Shown here: in pieces, positions 1 to 8,310 of the stretch
Layout: every line of letters begins with the position of its first letter
How positions within the stretch are numbered: position 1 is the stretch's first letter
Assembly: GCA_015065165.1 (NCBI GenBank)
Contig: SVQU01000017.1
Location: forward strand, 1 to 38,743
Source of the DNA: Oscillospiraceae bacterium
Lineage (GTDB): Bacteria > Bacillota > Clostridia > Oscillospirales > CAG-382
DNA: 38,743 nucleotides
Reading direction: 5' to 3'
Translations under genes and position numbers: made by a program
The notes under the pieces: generated by a model
What the model saw: the letters and a program-made list of their open reading frames with translations, nothing else
Told to the model about the DNA's origin: nothing
The model's database searches: none

Positions 1-14
1 TGCTCTTCCGATCT
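1..14. other. Residual Illumina adapter sequence (artifact)
   Basis: The first 14 bases, TGCTCTTCCGATCT, equal the 3' end of the Illumina TruSeq read-2 adapter. The T before GCTCTTCCGATCT distinguishes it from the read-1 adapter, which has C there. Position 1 of the window is therefore probably a contig end, and these bases should not be translated or used as genomic context. Confidence 0.9.
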
Positions 15-604
15 GATATTTCGGAATAATCGATTATATTACCCGAATTTACAAGGATAACGAATTTTTTAAAGTATTTACGGATGAGCTTTAGATTTGC
101 TATTTCGGTTTTTGTAAGTAAAAATCCGCCCTCTACGTATTTTATATCCATATCCTCACCCGCCATACGTGTAATAACGTACAGCGCGGTTTCGCTTCTT
201 TCCGAGGCGGATTTTACGAAATCCTCGTTAAGCAAGGCTTCTTCCTGAGATGCGGGATGAATCCATCCGCCCGCAGCATCATAGGGATTTTTTGCAACGT
301 AATCGTCATAGAATTTTTCGGTTTCGGTATCTAAGGTTGCGCCCAGAGATTTGAGAGAATCGAAAATATTGGTGTTTTCGATTGCCACAACCCTGCCGCC
401 CGAACCAGAGCCCAAGGGAAGATAATGCTTTTGCATTCTTCCGAAAAACGTAACGTTTTCCTCCTTTTTCAAGGGGAGAACGCGATTTTTGTTTTCGAGA
501 AGAATTACACCCTCCAAAGCACCGCGAAGGGATATTTCGGTACCTTGGGAGATATCGTATTTAAGCTTGCCTGTTAAATAATCAAAGGCGTTTTGTGTAT
601 TCAT
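15..604 (-). CDS. Glycoside hydrolase family 3 (beta-glucosidase type), N-terminal part, cut by window edge
   Basis: This gene reads from an ATG at 604 and is still open at the window edge, giving about 196 residues. The start MNTQNAFDYLTGKLKYD is followed by EGVILLENKNRVLPLKK, a GH3 C-terminal-domain signature (eGiVLLkN..gxLPL). Further on are an ITRMAGEDMD block and a segment ending FVILVNSGNIID, matching the conserved R-x-x-GE-x-x-D and VilnsGxxid elements. Finding the GH3 C-domain first fits the permuted GH3 class, in which the (beta/alpha)8 catalytic domain follows; that part lies outside the window. Expected role is hydrolysis of beta-linked oligosaccharides. No signal peptide is visible, so it is probably cytoplasmic. 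GAGG before the ATG supports the start, and a promoter lies in the copA gap. Confidence 0.85.
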
Positions 605-635
605 AGCTTTACCTCGCTATATTATTATTAAGAAC

Positions 636-663
636 ATTTTAGCAGAAAAGAAAAAATAGTCAA
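636..663 (-). promoter_or_regulatory. Sigma-A type promoter for the GH3 gene
   Basis: On the minus strand, TTGACT (658-663) and TAAAAT (636-641) are separated by 16 nt. The -35 directly abuts the copA stop codon. This suggests the GH3 gene has its own promoter, though read-through from copA is possible because no terminator hairpin is seen between them. Confidence 0.55.
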
Positions 664-2796
664 CTATATCTTTACACGCTTTAGCAACAGCGAATTTGTT
701 ACCACCGAAACCGAGGAAAATGCCATAGCCGCACCTGCGATTATGGGATTTAACAACCCGAAAGCGGCAAGGGGGATGCCCACGGTGTTGTAGAAAAACG
801 CCCAAAAGAGGTTTTGGCGGATTTTCTTCATTGTGGCGCGGGACAGAGAAATTGTATCTGCAACGGCAGAAATACCACCCGAGGAAAGAACTATATCCCC
901 CGATTCCATAGCTATATCCGTGCCGTTACCCACGGCGATACCCACGTTTGATGCGGAAAGGGCGGGAGAATCGTTTATGCCGTCCCCTATCATTGCGGTT
1001 ATGCCGTATTTTTCTTGCGCTTCTTTAACCTTGTTAACCTTATCCTCGGGCATAGCATCGGCATAAAATTCGTCAACGCCGATTTCCTCGGCAACCCTTT
1101 TGGCAACCGACGGATTATCACCCGTTATAAGAATTGTGCGGATACCCATAGCTTTTATTCGTTCCAAAGCCGAAGCCGAATCGGCACGCAATGGGTCGGA
1201 AACCGCAAAAGCAAGAACGGGGGTTTTATCAATCGCCGCAACCGAAAGGGTATTTCCCGATTTTGAAAGCTCGGACACCTCTTTGGACAATTTACAGTCG
1301 CAAAGCTCTTCTATCCAATTTGCCTTGCCTACCGCAATTTCTTTTGAATTAACCCAAGCCAGAATTCCTTTGCCCGTTATCGATTGGAATTCCTCTACGG
1401 TATATAGCTCGCCGTTATAAGCCGAAGCAATAACCTCGCCGATGGGGTGCTCGGACAAAGCTTCGGCAGAGGCGATATAAGACAAGTGGTTTTGGATTTT
1501 ATCCGAAAGAGTCAGAATTTCGGTTACGCAAGGCTTACCTTGGGTTATTGTCCCCGTTTTATCGAGAACAAGGGCTTTGATTTTGCAGGCATGCTCTAAG
1601 GCATCGGCATTTTTAATGAGAATACCCATAGATGCCCCCCTACCCATTCCCACCATTAACGCGGTGGGGGTGGCAAGACCTAAGGAGCAAGGACAGGCAA
1701 TTACCAAAACCGCAACGGCATTATCCAATGCGGCTTGGATATTTTTGGAAATAAAATAAGTTGTTATAAAGGTTACAACAGAAATCGCCGTAACAGCGGG
1801 AACGAAAACCGCCGAAACCTTATCGGCAACCGTTTGGATTCGCGCTTTGGAGGATTGCGCCTCCTCTACCAAGCGGATAACCGAGGAAAGCACCGTATCT
1901 TCCCCAACGCCTTCGGCGCGGAATTTGAAAGAGCCGTTTCGGTTAACCGTACCGCCGAAAACCTTATCCTTTTCCTTTTTGGAAACGGGCATACTTTCAC
2001 CCGTAAGGGAGGATTCGTCAACATAGCTTTCACCCTCGATAACCACACCGTCGGCGGGGATTGATTCGCCCGGACGCACCACAAGGATATCGCCCTTTTG
2101 GATTTGCAGGGCGGAAATTTCGGTTTCTAACCCATCCCGTATTACGCGGGCGGTTTTCGGGGTTAAATCCATAAGTTTTTCGATAGATTCCCCCGTCTTG
2201 GCGCGGGCGCGGGTTTCTAAGGTTTTGCCCAGCAAAACAAGGGTGATTATCATCGCCGAGCTTTCGAAATAATAAGTGCCGTTGTTTATAACAAGGCTGT
2301 AGACGCTATAGAAATAGGAAGCGGAGGTACCCAAGGCAACCAAAAGGTCCATACTTGGGCTTTTATTTTTAAGGGAATTATACGCGCCCTTATAAAAACG
2401 AAAGCCTGCGACAAATTGTATGGGCGTTGCCAATATAAACTGCAACAAGCCGTTTTCCATTAAGCCGATATGCTTTCCAAGCATCATGCCGCCCATCATT
2501 ACAAAGAAAGGAACAGACAGCGCAAGAGAAAGCAAAAAGGTTAAAAGCGTTTTACGAAAGGCTTGTTTTTGGGAAACGCGCAGGTCATAGACAACGGTAT
2601 ATCCCGCTTTTTTTATGGTTTTTTCAAGATTTTTCAGGGAAATAAGCGAATCGTCATAAATAACCTCTGCCCTGCCGTTGGCATAAGAAACCGAAGTATC
2701 TAAAACCCCGTTTTGAGATTTAAGCGCATTTTCAACAGCGGCAGAACAGCGGACACAAGACATTCCGCCCACTTTTATAACAGTTTGCTTTTTCAT
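664..2796 (-). CDS. copA: Copper-exporting P1B-type ATPase CopA
   Basis: A 710-residue P-type ATPase. An N-terminal heavy-metal-associated domain carries GMSCVRC (Cys14, Cys17). The actuator has TGES at 265-268, the membrane metal site CPC is at 368-370, and the phosphorylated Asp is D412 in DKTGT. The HP motif is H450-P451 and the hinge GDGIND is at 604-609. The last helices contain YN and a MAFSS...N pattern, which with CPC is the P1B-1 (Cu+/Ag+) signature rather than Zn/Cd. The protein sits in the cytoplasmic membrane and exports Cu(I) using ATP. Length is normal for single-HMA members. The ATG overlaps the copZ stop by 4 nt (ATGA), showing translational coupling with the chaperone. The assignment is secure; Cu rather than Ag preference is inferred from family knowledge. 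Confidence 0.95.
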   Translation of the reverse strand: MKKQTVIKVGGMSCVRCSAAVENALKSQNGVLDTSVSYANGRAEVIYDDSLISLKNLEKTIKKAGYTVVYDLRVSQKQAFRKTLLTFLLSLALSVPFFVMMGGMMLGKHIGLMENGLLQFILATPIQFVAGFRFYKGAYNSLKNKSPSMDLLVALGTSASYFYSVYSLVINNGTYYFESSAMIITLVLLGKTLETRARAKTGESIEKLMDLTPKTARVIRDGLETEISALQIQKGDILVVRPGESIPADGVVIEGESYVDESSLTGESMPVSKKEKDKVFGGTVNRNGSFKFRAEGVGEDTVLSSVIRLVEEAQSSKARIQTVADKVSAVFVPAVTAISVVTFITTYFISKNIQAALDNAVAVLVIACPCSLGLATPTALMVGMGRGASMGILIKNADALEHACKIKALVLDKTGTITQGKPCVTEILTLSDKIQNHLSYIASAEALSEHPIGEVIASAYNGELYTVEEFQSITGKGILAWVNSKEIAVGKANWIEELCDCKLSKEVSELSKSGNTLSVAAIDKTPVLAFAVSDPLRADSASALERIKAMGIRTILITGDNPSVAKRVAEEIGVDEFYADAMPEDKVNKVKEAQEKYGITAMIGDGINDSPALSASNVGIAVGNGTDIAMESGDIVLSSGGISAVADTISLSRATMKKIRQNLFWAFFYNTVGIPLAAFGLLNPIIAGAAMAFSSVSVVTNSLLLKRVKI

Positions 2797-3017
2797 TTTA
2801 CCGAAGCTTCAAAGCCCGCGTTGGTTATTGCCGATGCAATTTCCGCAGGGGTTATCTTTTTGGGCACGTATTCCACCTCTGCCGAAGCGGTTTCCAAGGA
2901 AACTGTATATTTTTTAACACCCTTTAAGGCTTTAAGGGTGTTTTCCACCTTTGCCTTGCAGTGGTTACAATGCATTCCGTTTACGGTTAAAAGAGTATTT
3001 TCGGTTTTATCAAACAT
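2793..3017 (-). CDS. copZ: Copper chaperone CopZ (HMA domain protein)
   Basis: A 74-residue single heavy-metal-associated domain. The metal-binding loop is NGMHCNHC, with MxCxxC cysteines near residues 17 and 20, followed by the usual beta-alpha-beta pattern ending in ITNAGFEASVK. It would carry Cu(I) in the cytosol to the HMA domain of CopA, with which it is translationally coupled by a 4-nt overlap. AGGAG sits a few bases before the ATG. The gene follows the terminator closing the Feo unit, so copZ-copA is likely a separate transcript. No obvious CsoR or CopY operator was recognised in the short leader. Confidence 0.92.
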   Translation of the reverse strand: MFDKTENTLLTVNGMHCNHCKAKVENTLKALKGVKKYTVSLETASAEVEYVPKKITPAEIASAITNAGFEASVK

Positions 3018-3055
3018 AATTGTTTCTCCTTTTTTGTTTTTTATTATTTTAACCT

Positions 3056-3091
3056 AAAAGAACCGTAAATGCAAGATTTACGGCTCTTTTT
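3056..3091 (-). terminator. Intrinsic terminator after the feo operon
   Basis: Arms at 3056-3070 and 3076-3090 form a 15-bp hairpin with a 5-nt loop. As minus-strand RNA the only imperfection is a G.U pair, and the arm ends in a U run. It separates the Feo unit from copZ-copA. The A/T-rich flanks could make it work in both directions. Confidence 0.75.
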
Positions 3092-3095
3092 AAAA

Positions 3096-3284
3096 CTATT
3101 TTTCGGAATCTTTTTTATCCTTGCCGTGGCACTGAGAGGAAAGGGCGCAGCCTTCGCAGCCGCAAGAGCAGGATTTTCCGCTTTTTTTATCCTTTATCAT
3201 TCTTTTAATTATAACAACTAAACCAAGCAACAAAATACTGCCAACAAGAATAGATTGCCAATTTAACAATAACCATTTAAACAT
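3096..3284 (-). CDS. FeoB-associated Cys-rich membrane protein
   Basis: A 62-residue protein with one N-terminal membrane helix (about residues 8-27), a basic segment IKRMIKDKKSGK, then a cysteine cluster SCSCGCEGC...SSQC and a charged tail. This matches the small FeoB-associated Cys-rich membrane family that follows feoB in many Firmicutes. The gene starts 12 nt after the feoB stop, with GAGGTG as ribosome binding site, so it is the third gene of the feo operon. Its role is not established; by position it may help Fe(II) uptake through FeoB, or handle iron at the membrane. Confidence 0.85.
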   Translation of the reverse strand: MFKWLLLNWQSILVGSILLLGLVVIIKRMIKDKKSGKSCSCGCEGCALSSQCHGKDKKDSEK

Positions 3285-3296
3285 ATAAGCACCTCT

Positions 3297-5693
3297 TTAT
3301 TTTCCTTTTTTCATATATGGCTTTTTAAAGAGCATAAATACGAAGAAAATCAACACCAAGAACGCGGCAATAATACCCACGATATTTGCATTTCCCGCAA
3401 AAAAGTTACCGAACTGATATATCATAAGCGAAACGGAATAGGCGAAAACGCATTGATATGTAATTGCAAAGGCTGTCCAGCGGGCGCTGTTCATTTCGCG
3501 TCTTATTGCACCCATAGCCGCAAAGCAGGGAGCGCACAAAAGGTTAAACGCCATAAAGGAATAGCCCGCAAGAGCGTTCATTCCGCCGAAATCAAGAATA
3601 CCGAACACAGCCACAACCTCTTCCTTTGCTACAAGACCCATAAGGGTTGCCACAGTGGCTGTGGTTGTGCCAAAGCCAAGAGGAGCGAACAACCAAGCAA
3701 AGGCATTGCCGATTTTTTGAACAAGGCTTTCACCCGAAAGAGAATCCATATCGGCAGAGAAAATCCATTTGCCGTCTACCGTACCTACCGAATTTGCAAA
3801 CCAAATTACAATAGTGGACAGCAAAATTATGGTGCCCGCCTTTTTAATAAAGGACCATCCCCTTTCCCAGGTAGCGTGTACAAGAGAATTAAGGGTGGGC
3901 ATATGATACGCGGGAAGCTCCATAACAAAGGGAGAGTTCTCGCCCGAAAATGCTTTTGTCTTTTTAAGCATAATGCCCGAAATAACGATTGCGGCTATAC
4001 CGAGGAAATATGCACTGGGGGCAACCCACCAGGCACCGCCGAACAAAGCACCCGCAACAAGACCTATTATGGGAAGCTTTGCACCGCAAGGGATAAAGGT
4101 GGTGGTTATTACCGTCATACGGCGGTCGCATTCGTTTTCTATCGTACGGGACGCCATTATACCGGGAACACCGCAACCCGTACCCACGAGAATGGGAATA
4201 AAGGATTTACCCGAAAGACCGAATTTATGGAAGATTCTATCCATTACAAAGGCTATACGGGACATATATCCGCAGGATTCCAAGAAGGAAAGGAACAGGA
4301 ACAGCATTAGCATTTGGGGAACAAAGCCAAGCACCGCGCCCACGCCTGCGACAATACCATCCTGAATGAGAGAATACATCCATGGGGCAATAACAGGCTC
4401 TCCCTGAGAATCCAAAAGAAGCTTATCTAAAAGCGCGGGAACACCCAAAATCCATTTTCCGTAATCGGAGGGTTGGGGTGCAGAATCCAATATAGGAGAA
4501 ACTATTTTGGAAACGGCATAGCCTTGTTCGTCAAGGTTTGCGCCGTAGGAATCATAATTTTCGGAAAATTCACCGTAATCCCCCGAATGGAAGCTTTCAC
4601 CAAGCACCTCTGCGCCCACAATTCCATCCTTTTCGGCATTCGCCAAAATATCGCCAAGCTGTTGGTTATTAAAGAGATTCTCCTCCATATAGGTTTCCAA
4701 AGCGGTTTCGTATTCGCCCTTACCCGCTATATGGAATCCGTCGCCGAAAAGACCGTCGTTTGCCCAATCGGTCGCCCAAGTGCCAACAGTAGACACCGAA
4801 AGGTAATAAACCAAAAATATTACAGCCGCGAAAATGGGTAATGCCAAAATACGGTTTGTAACAATACTGTCAATTTTATCGGATATGGTCGGCTTATCCT
4901 TGTTCTTCTTAACACAGCAACGGTTTGCAAGCTGTTCGATATAATTATAGCGTTCGTTGGTGATGATGCTTTCGGAATCGTCATCCAAAGCAGCTTCAAC
5001 AGATTTAATATCCTCTTCGATATGGGCTTTTTGCTCATCGGAAAGCTTTAATTCCTCGAGAACGCGGGCATCTCTTTCGAAAAGCTTTATGGAATACCAG
5101 CGTTGCTGTTCCTGGGTAAGACCGTGAACAGTGGCTTCCTCGATATGGGCTAACGCGTGCTCTACAATACCCGAAAAGAAGTTATAAGTCTTTAAAGACG
5201 ATTTATCCTTTGCCGCCTGCAATGCCGCTTCAGCCGCTTCCAAAATGCCGTCCCCTTTTAAGGCAGAAACCTCTACAAAGGGGCATCCTATTGCATTTGA
5301 AAGCTCTTTCAAATTTATAATATCGCCGTTTTTACGGACAATATCCATCATATTAACCGCAACCACCGTAGGTATACCGAGCTCGGTGAGCTGAGTGGTG
5401 AGATAAAGATTTCTCTCCAAATTCGTACCGTCTACAATATTTAAGATAGCATCCGGCTTTTCGTTTATTAAATAATTTCTCGCCACAACCTCTTCGAGAG
5501 TGTAGGGGGACAAGGAATAGATACCGGGAAGGTCAACGATGGTAACGCCATCGTGATTTTTAAATCCCCCCTCCTTCTTCTCCACCGTAACGCCGGGCCA
5601 GTTGCCCACAAATTGGTTAGAGCCCGTCAGTGCATTAAACAGGGTTGTTTTTCCGCTGTTGGGGTTACCTGCCAAGGCAATTTTAATATTCAT
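3297..5693 (-). CDS. feoB: Ferrous iron transporter FeoB
   Basis: A 798-residue Fe(II) transporter. The N-terminal G domain has the P-loop GNPNSGKTT (9-17), DLPG (54-57) and the FeoB-typical NMMD variant of the G4 box (114-117), followed by a helical GDI-like region. The membrane part contains the Gate motifs, including GTGCGVPGIMASRTI and a segment ending CAPCFAAMGAIRREM. Between the first and second membrane segments (about residues 310-430) there is an acidic soluble insert, longer than in the E. coli protein, which would face outside. feoB lies 75 nt downstream of feoA. A palindrome at 5713-5730 is just upstream of its ribosome binding site, so feoB expression may be tuned separately. Confidence 0.96.
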   Translation of the reverse strand: MNIKIALAGNPNSGKTTLFNALTGSNQFVGNWPGVTVEKKEGGFKNHDGVTIVDLPGIYSLSPYTLEEVVARNYLINEKPDAILNIVDGTNLERNLYLTTQLTELGIPTVVAVNMMDIVRKNGDIINLKELSNAIGCPFVEVSALKGDGILEAAEAALQAAKDKSSLKTYNFFSGIVEHALAHIEEATVHGLTQEQQRWYSIKLFERDARVLEELKLSDEQKAHIEEDIKSVEAALDDDSESIITNERYNYIEQLANRCCVKKNKDKPTISDKIDSIVTNRILALPIFAAVIFLVYYLSVSTVGTWATDWANDGLFGDGFHIAGKGEYETALETYMEENLFNNQQLGDILANAEKDGIVGAEVLGESFHSGDYGEFSENYDSYGANLDEQGYAVSKIVSPILDSAPQPSDYGKWILGVPALLDKLLLDSQGEPVIAPWMYSLIQDGIVAGVGAVLGFVPQMLMLFLFLSFLESCGYMSRIAFVMDRIFHKFGLSGKSFIPILVGTGCGVPGIMASRTIENECDRRMTVITTTFIPCGAKLPIIGLVAGALFGGAWWVAPSAYFLGIAAIVISGIMLKKTKAFSGENSPFVMELPAYHMPTLNSLVHATWERGWSFIKKAGTIILLSTIVIWFANSVGTVDGKWIFSADMDSLSGESLVQKIGNAFAWLFAPLGFGTTTATVATLMGLVAKEEVVAVFGILDFGGMNALAGYSFMAFNLLCAPCFAAMGAIRREMNSARWTAFAITYQCVFAYSVSLMIYQFGNFFAGNANIVGIIAAFLVLIFFVFMLFKKPYMKKGK

Positions 5694-5712
5694 AAATATT
5701 TGTTCCTTTCTT

Positions 5713-5730
5713 GGTTAGCGAAGGCTAACC
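5713..5730. promoter_or_regulatory. Palindrome in the feoA-feoB gap (operator or RNA hairpin)
   Basis: GGTTAGC-GAAG-GCTAACC is a perfect 7-bp inverted repeat with a 4-nt spacer, 20 nt upstream of the feoB start and just before its ribosome binding site (5702-5708). The same arms and spacing occur upstream of feoA at 6022-6037. The arm resembles the GGTTAG half of DtxR/IdeR sites, but the 4-nt spacing differs from the classical site. Confidence 0.55.
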
Positions 5731-5768
5731 CCAGGGTAAAAATAAAACTAAAAAACTATTGTTTTTAA

Positions 5769-5990
5769 CTACTCTATCTCTATCATATCAAGGTCGGCTT
5801 TTCTTAAAGAAAGCTCATATCCGCGAACCTTACATTCAACAGGGTCTCCCAAAGGGGCAACCTTACGTATGAAAATCTCTACGCCCTTGGTGATACCCAT
5901 ATCCATAATACGGCGGCGCAACGCACCCTCTCCGTGAACGCGAACCACCTTTACGGAAGAACCGATTTTTGCTTGAGCCATTGTTTTCAT
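5769..5990 (-). CDS. feoA: Ferrous iron transport protein FeoA
   Basis: A 73-residue SH3-like FeoA domain protein. Recognisable parts are the start MKTMAQAKIGSSVKVVRVHG, LRRRIMDMGITKGVEIFI, APLGDPVECKVRGYELSLRK and a short C-terminal strand. It is a small cytosolic partner thought to act on FeoB; no catalytic residues are expected. It is the first gene of the feo operon, with an AAAGGT ribosome binding site before the ATG, a near-consensus promoter and a palindromic operator candidate upstream. Length is normal for the family. Confidence 0.93.
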   Translation of the reverse strand: MKTMAQAKIGSSVKVVRVHGEGALRRRIMDMGITKGVEIFIRKVAPLGDPVECKVRGYELSLRKADLDMIEIE

Positions 5991-6021
5991 AAAACGTACC
6001 TTTCTGTGTTAACGGAAGCAA

Positions 6022-6037
6022 GTTAGCATAGGCTAAC
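6022..6037. promoter_or_regulatory. Candidate metal-responsive operator upstream of feoA
   Basis: GTTAGC-ATAG-GCTAAC is an inverted repeat lying 10 nt downstream of the feoA -10 box, where a bound repressor would block initiation. It has the same arms and 4-nt spacer as the repeat at 5713-5730. A DtxR-family metalloregulator is the natural suspect from the arm sequence. This is inference; no regulator gene is in the window. Confidence 0.6.
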
Positions 6038-6046
6038 CGCAAAAGA

Positions 6047-6075
6047 ATAATATACCAAAACCGAGAATTTGTCAA
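6047..6075 (-). promoter_or_regulatory. Promoter of the feo operon
   Basis: On the minus strand a perfect TTGACA (6070-6075) is followed after exactly 17 nt by TATTAT (6047-6052). The start point would fall a few bases before the palindrome at 6022-6037. This is a strong vegetative promoter that needs repression when iron is plentiful. Confidence 0.8.
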
Positions 6076-6200
6076 TAGTTTTTCACAAAAATCGCCATAT
6101 TTTTTCATTTTTTTCGAAACTGCGCAGGCTTGTTTTTTACAAAGGGATTTTTTTGTAACAATTTAACAAAAAACAGACTCAAAGTTTAACCTATAGCCAA

Positions 6201-6229
6201 TTGACGAATTTGATAAAATGTTTTAAAAT
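6201..6229 (+). promoter_or_regulatory. Promoter of the first SGNH gene
   Basis: TTGACG (6201-6206), a 17-nt spacer, then TAAAAT (6224-6229). The box GTTTAACC begins at 6184, exactly 17 nt before the -35, as in two other promoters of this cluster. AGGAG at 6251-6255 is the ribosome binding site for the ATG at 6263. Confidence 0.7.
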
Positions 6230-6262
6230 ACCTCCAGAACTATTTTTTACAGGAGTAAGGTT

Positions 6263-8137
6263 ATGACATTTTTCAAAAGAATGCTTGCGGCTTTGACGGT
6301 TTCGGCATCGTTAATGACAATGATACCCTTTTCTGCAAGCGCATACGACAACAGCAACGAAATTAAAATCGACGGGTTTGATTGCAAAACCGACGTGGGC
6401 CACGTTTTTGTTTATCCCAACGATAGCGACGAAACGCGTATAATTACCCCCGATGATTATATGGAAAACAATTTCAGAACCGCAAAGCTTTTAATATTCA
6501 ACAGCGAGGGCAGGCTTATCGAAGCAGGCGGCGAAATTTATGCCAACAGCGAAACGATTACGGGCTCGCCTCAATTAAAGGTTAAGGTTCCCCCCAAAGG
6601 CTTTATGGTTGCATTCAAGGGCGGTGCCCCTGCCGAATTGCGTCTTTGCTTCAACACCGCCATGGAGGGCGCAATGCTTTACAACTCCACCATGTCGGTT
6701 ATTTACGAGGTATACGGCAAGGTTAAGGGCGACACTCTTACCATAGAATATAATAACCCCGCACCCGTAAGAGGTGAAGTAAAGAAGTTTTTGTTTGTGG
6801 GCAACAGTTCCACATATTTCAACGGCACGCCCATTAAGTTTAAAGGTCTTGCAAAGGCGGCAGGCGTTGAGATTGACGTTGATTACTGTACCTTCGGCAG
6901 CGCCTTTTTAAGCGAGTTTGCCGACCCCAACCACAACCGCGGTGTGGCTTTCAGAAACAAGCTTAAGCAAAACAAATATGATTACGTTGTTTTGCAGGAC
7001 GCGGCAAAAACCGATTATTACAGCACCAAGCCTCAGGTTGAAACCTTGCTTCCCCTTATTGAGGCAAACGGCGCTGAAGCCTTGCTTTATATGAGATATT
7101 CGGCGGCAAGCACTGCAAACGGTATTATCAGAAACGCCAAGAAGCACCACGATAACTACACGGGCATTGCAAAGGATTTCGATTTGGTTTATTCCCCTTC
7201 TGCCCACGGATTTATCTATTCTGCTTTGAAGTATCCCGAAATACCTCTTTATGCCGATGACGGCGGACACCATTCGAAGGAAGGCTCTTATCTTATAGCC
7301 TGCACTTGGTTGATGTCTTATCTCGGTATTAACCCCGTTGGCAACGAATATCTCGCTGATATGCCCGCTGACGTTGCGGCAAAATTGCAGGAATGTGCAT
7401 ACCTTGCCTGCACCGAGGAATATCAGTTTGAGGAAAGCAAAAACGTTTATACCGACAACGGCAAGGAATATGAAAACCTTGCAAAGGGCAAGACATATAC
7501 CGCCACCGGCGGAAGATATGACAACGACAGCTGGACAGATATTTACCCCGACGGAAAGACTATGGGTAAATTAACCGACGGCAACACCGCAAACTTGGGC
7601 GACGACAACTCTATCGGCGCATATCTGGGCGGTAACGGACATTCCATTACCATCGATTTAGAGAAGATTTCCGATATTAAATACGTTAAAACCGACCTTT
7701 TCGGCTGTGCCTGGGGTATTAAAGACCCCGCCGAGGTTAAGCTTACACTTTCGGTTTCGGTTGACGGCGAAAGATTTACCGATGCGGGTGAATTTGATAT
7801 GTCCGAGGAATCTTCCCCCAACGGAGAATGGAAAAAGCGCATTTTTTCTTTGAAGCAGGCGGTTACGGGCAGATACGTTCGCATTTCTTACAGCAACGCA
7901 AACTTTGTTTGGTCAAGTGAAATTAACGTTTACGGCGAGATTAATGAAAATTACGTACCCGTTGAAGACAGCTCTGTTTTGGAAACAGAAAGCGCAACAG
8001 AATTGACCTCTGACGTTGAAGAAACGCCCGAAACCAACGCAAGCCTTGCTTGGTTATATTGGCTTATCGGCGGTTTGGCGGCGGTTGCAGTTGCAGTAGC
8101 TTCTGTTTTGATTTCCAAAAAGCGTAAGCAAGCATAA
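6263..8137 (+). CDS. Secreted membrane-anchored SGNH-hydrolase (DUF4886-like) with discoidin domain
   Basis: A 624-residue protein. Residues 1-27 are a signal peptide (cut near SASA-YDN). Residues 28-170 form an N-terminal beta-rich domain shared with two neighbours. Residues 174-390 resemble SGNH/DUF4886 hydrolases: FLFVGNSS with the likely nucleophile S182, VVLQD at 242-246, and a D-G-G-H motif (D333, H336) followed by GSYLIACTW. Residues 400-560 form a discoidin/F5-8C-type domain (NLAKGKTYTATGG ... INVYGE). A linker precedes a membrane helix near 594-616 ending in KKRKQA; no LPXTG is present. Family knowledge suggests ester hydrolysis, for example deacetylation of a glycan held by the discoidin domain; the substrate is unknown. 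It is the only paralogue here with a membrane tail instead of a dockerin. Confidence 0.8.
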   Translation: MTFFKRMLAALTVSASLMTMIPFSASAYDNSNEIKIDGFDCKTDVGHVFVYPNDSDETRIITPDDYMENNFRTAKLLIFNSEGRLIEAGGEIYANSETITGSPQLKVKVPPKGFMVAFKGGAPAELRLCFNTAMEGAMLYNSTMSVIYEVYGKVKGDTLTIEYNNPAPVRGEVKKFLFVGNSSTYFNGTPIKFKGLAKAAGVEIDVDYCTFGSAFLSEFADPNHNRGVAFRNKLKQNKYDYVVLQDAAKTDYYSTKPQVETLLPLIEANGAEALLYMRYSAASTANGIIRNAKKHHDNYTGIAKDFDLVYSPSAHGFIYSALKYPEIPLYADDGGHHSKEGSYLIACTWLMSYLGINPVGNEYLADMPADVAAKLQECAYLACTEEYQFEESKNVYTDNGKEYENLAKGKTYTATGGRYDNDSWTDIYPDGKTMGKLTDGNTANLGDDNSIGAYLGGNGHSITIDLEKISDIKYVKTDLFGCAWGIKDPAEVKLTLSVSVDGERFTDAGEFDMSEESSPNGEWKKRIFSLKQAVTGRYVRISYSNANFVWSSEINVYGEINENYVPVEDSSVLETESATELTSDVEETPETNASLAWLYWLIGGLAAVAVAVASVLISKKRKQA

Positions 8138-8172
8138 AGGCATTACGCAAAAAACAAATCAATAGCAATAAC

Positions 8173-8210
8173 ATAAAAATTACGCTTCTGTTTGGGGGCG
8201 TAATTTTTAT
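8173..8210 (+). terminator. Intrinsic terminator after the first SGNH gene
   Basis: Perfect 13-bp arms ATAAAAATTACGC (8173-8185) and GCGTAATTTTTAT (8198-8210) with a 12-nt loop. The downstream arm contains the T run. Confidence 0.75.
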
Positions 8211-8259
8211 ATTGTCGAAACTGCACAAAATGAATTGTGAAAATTCACACAAACCACAA

Positions 8260-8288
8260 TTGACTACGTTGACTTAATAATGTATAAT
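8260..8288 (+). promoter_or_regulatory. Promoter of the second SGNH gene
   Basis: TTGACT (8260-8265), 17 nt, then a perfect TATAAT (8283-8288). AAAGGAG at 8295-8301 precedes the ATG at 8311. The GTTwAAyC box of the sibling promoters is not clearly present here. Confidence 0.8.
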
Positions 8289-8310
8289 TGCTACAAAGGA
8301 GTGATTTATT

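Noticed and set aside
3453..4310. A 285-residue plus-strand open frame opposite feoB
   Set aside because: FeoB is conserved over the whole stretch on the other strand; the plus-strand product is basic, repetitive and has no ribosome binding site or recognisable fold.
6022..6037. Fur box upstream of feoA
   Set aside because: The GTTAGC-N4-GCTAAC palindrome does not resemble the GATAAT-type Fur consensus; the DtxR-like arm is closer.
8050..8137. Sortase (LPXTG) anchor on the first SGNH protein
   Set aside because: The C-terminus has a membrane helix and basic tail, but no LPXTG-like motif precedes it.
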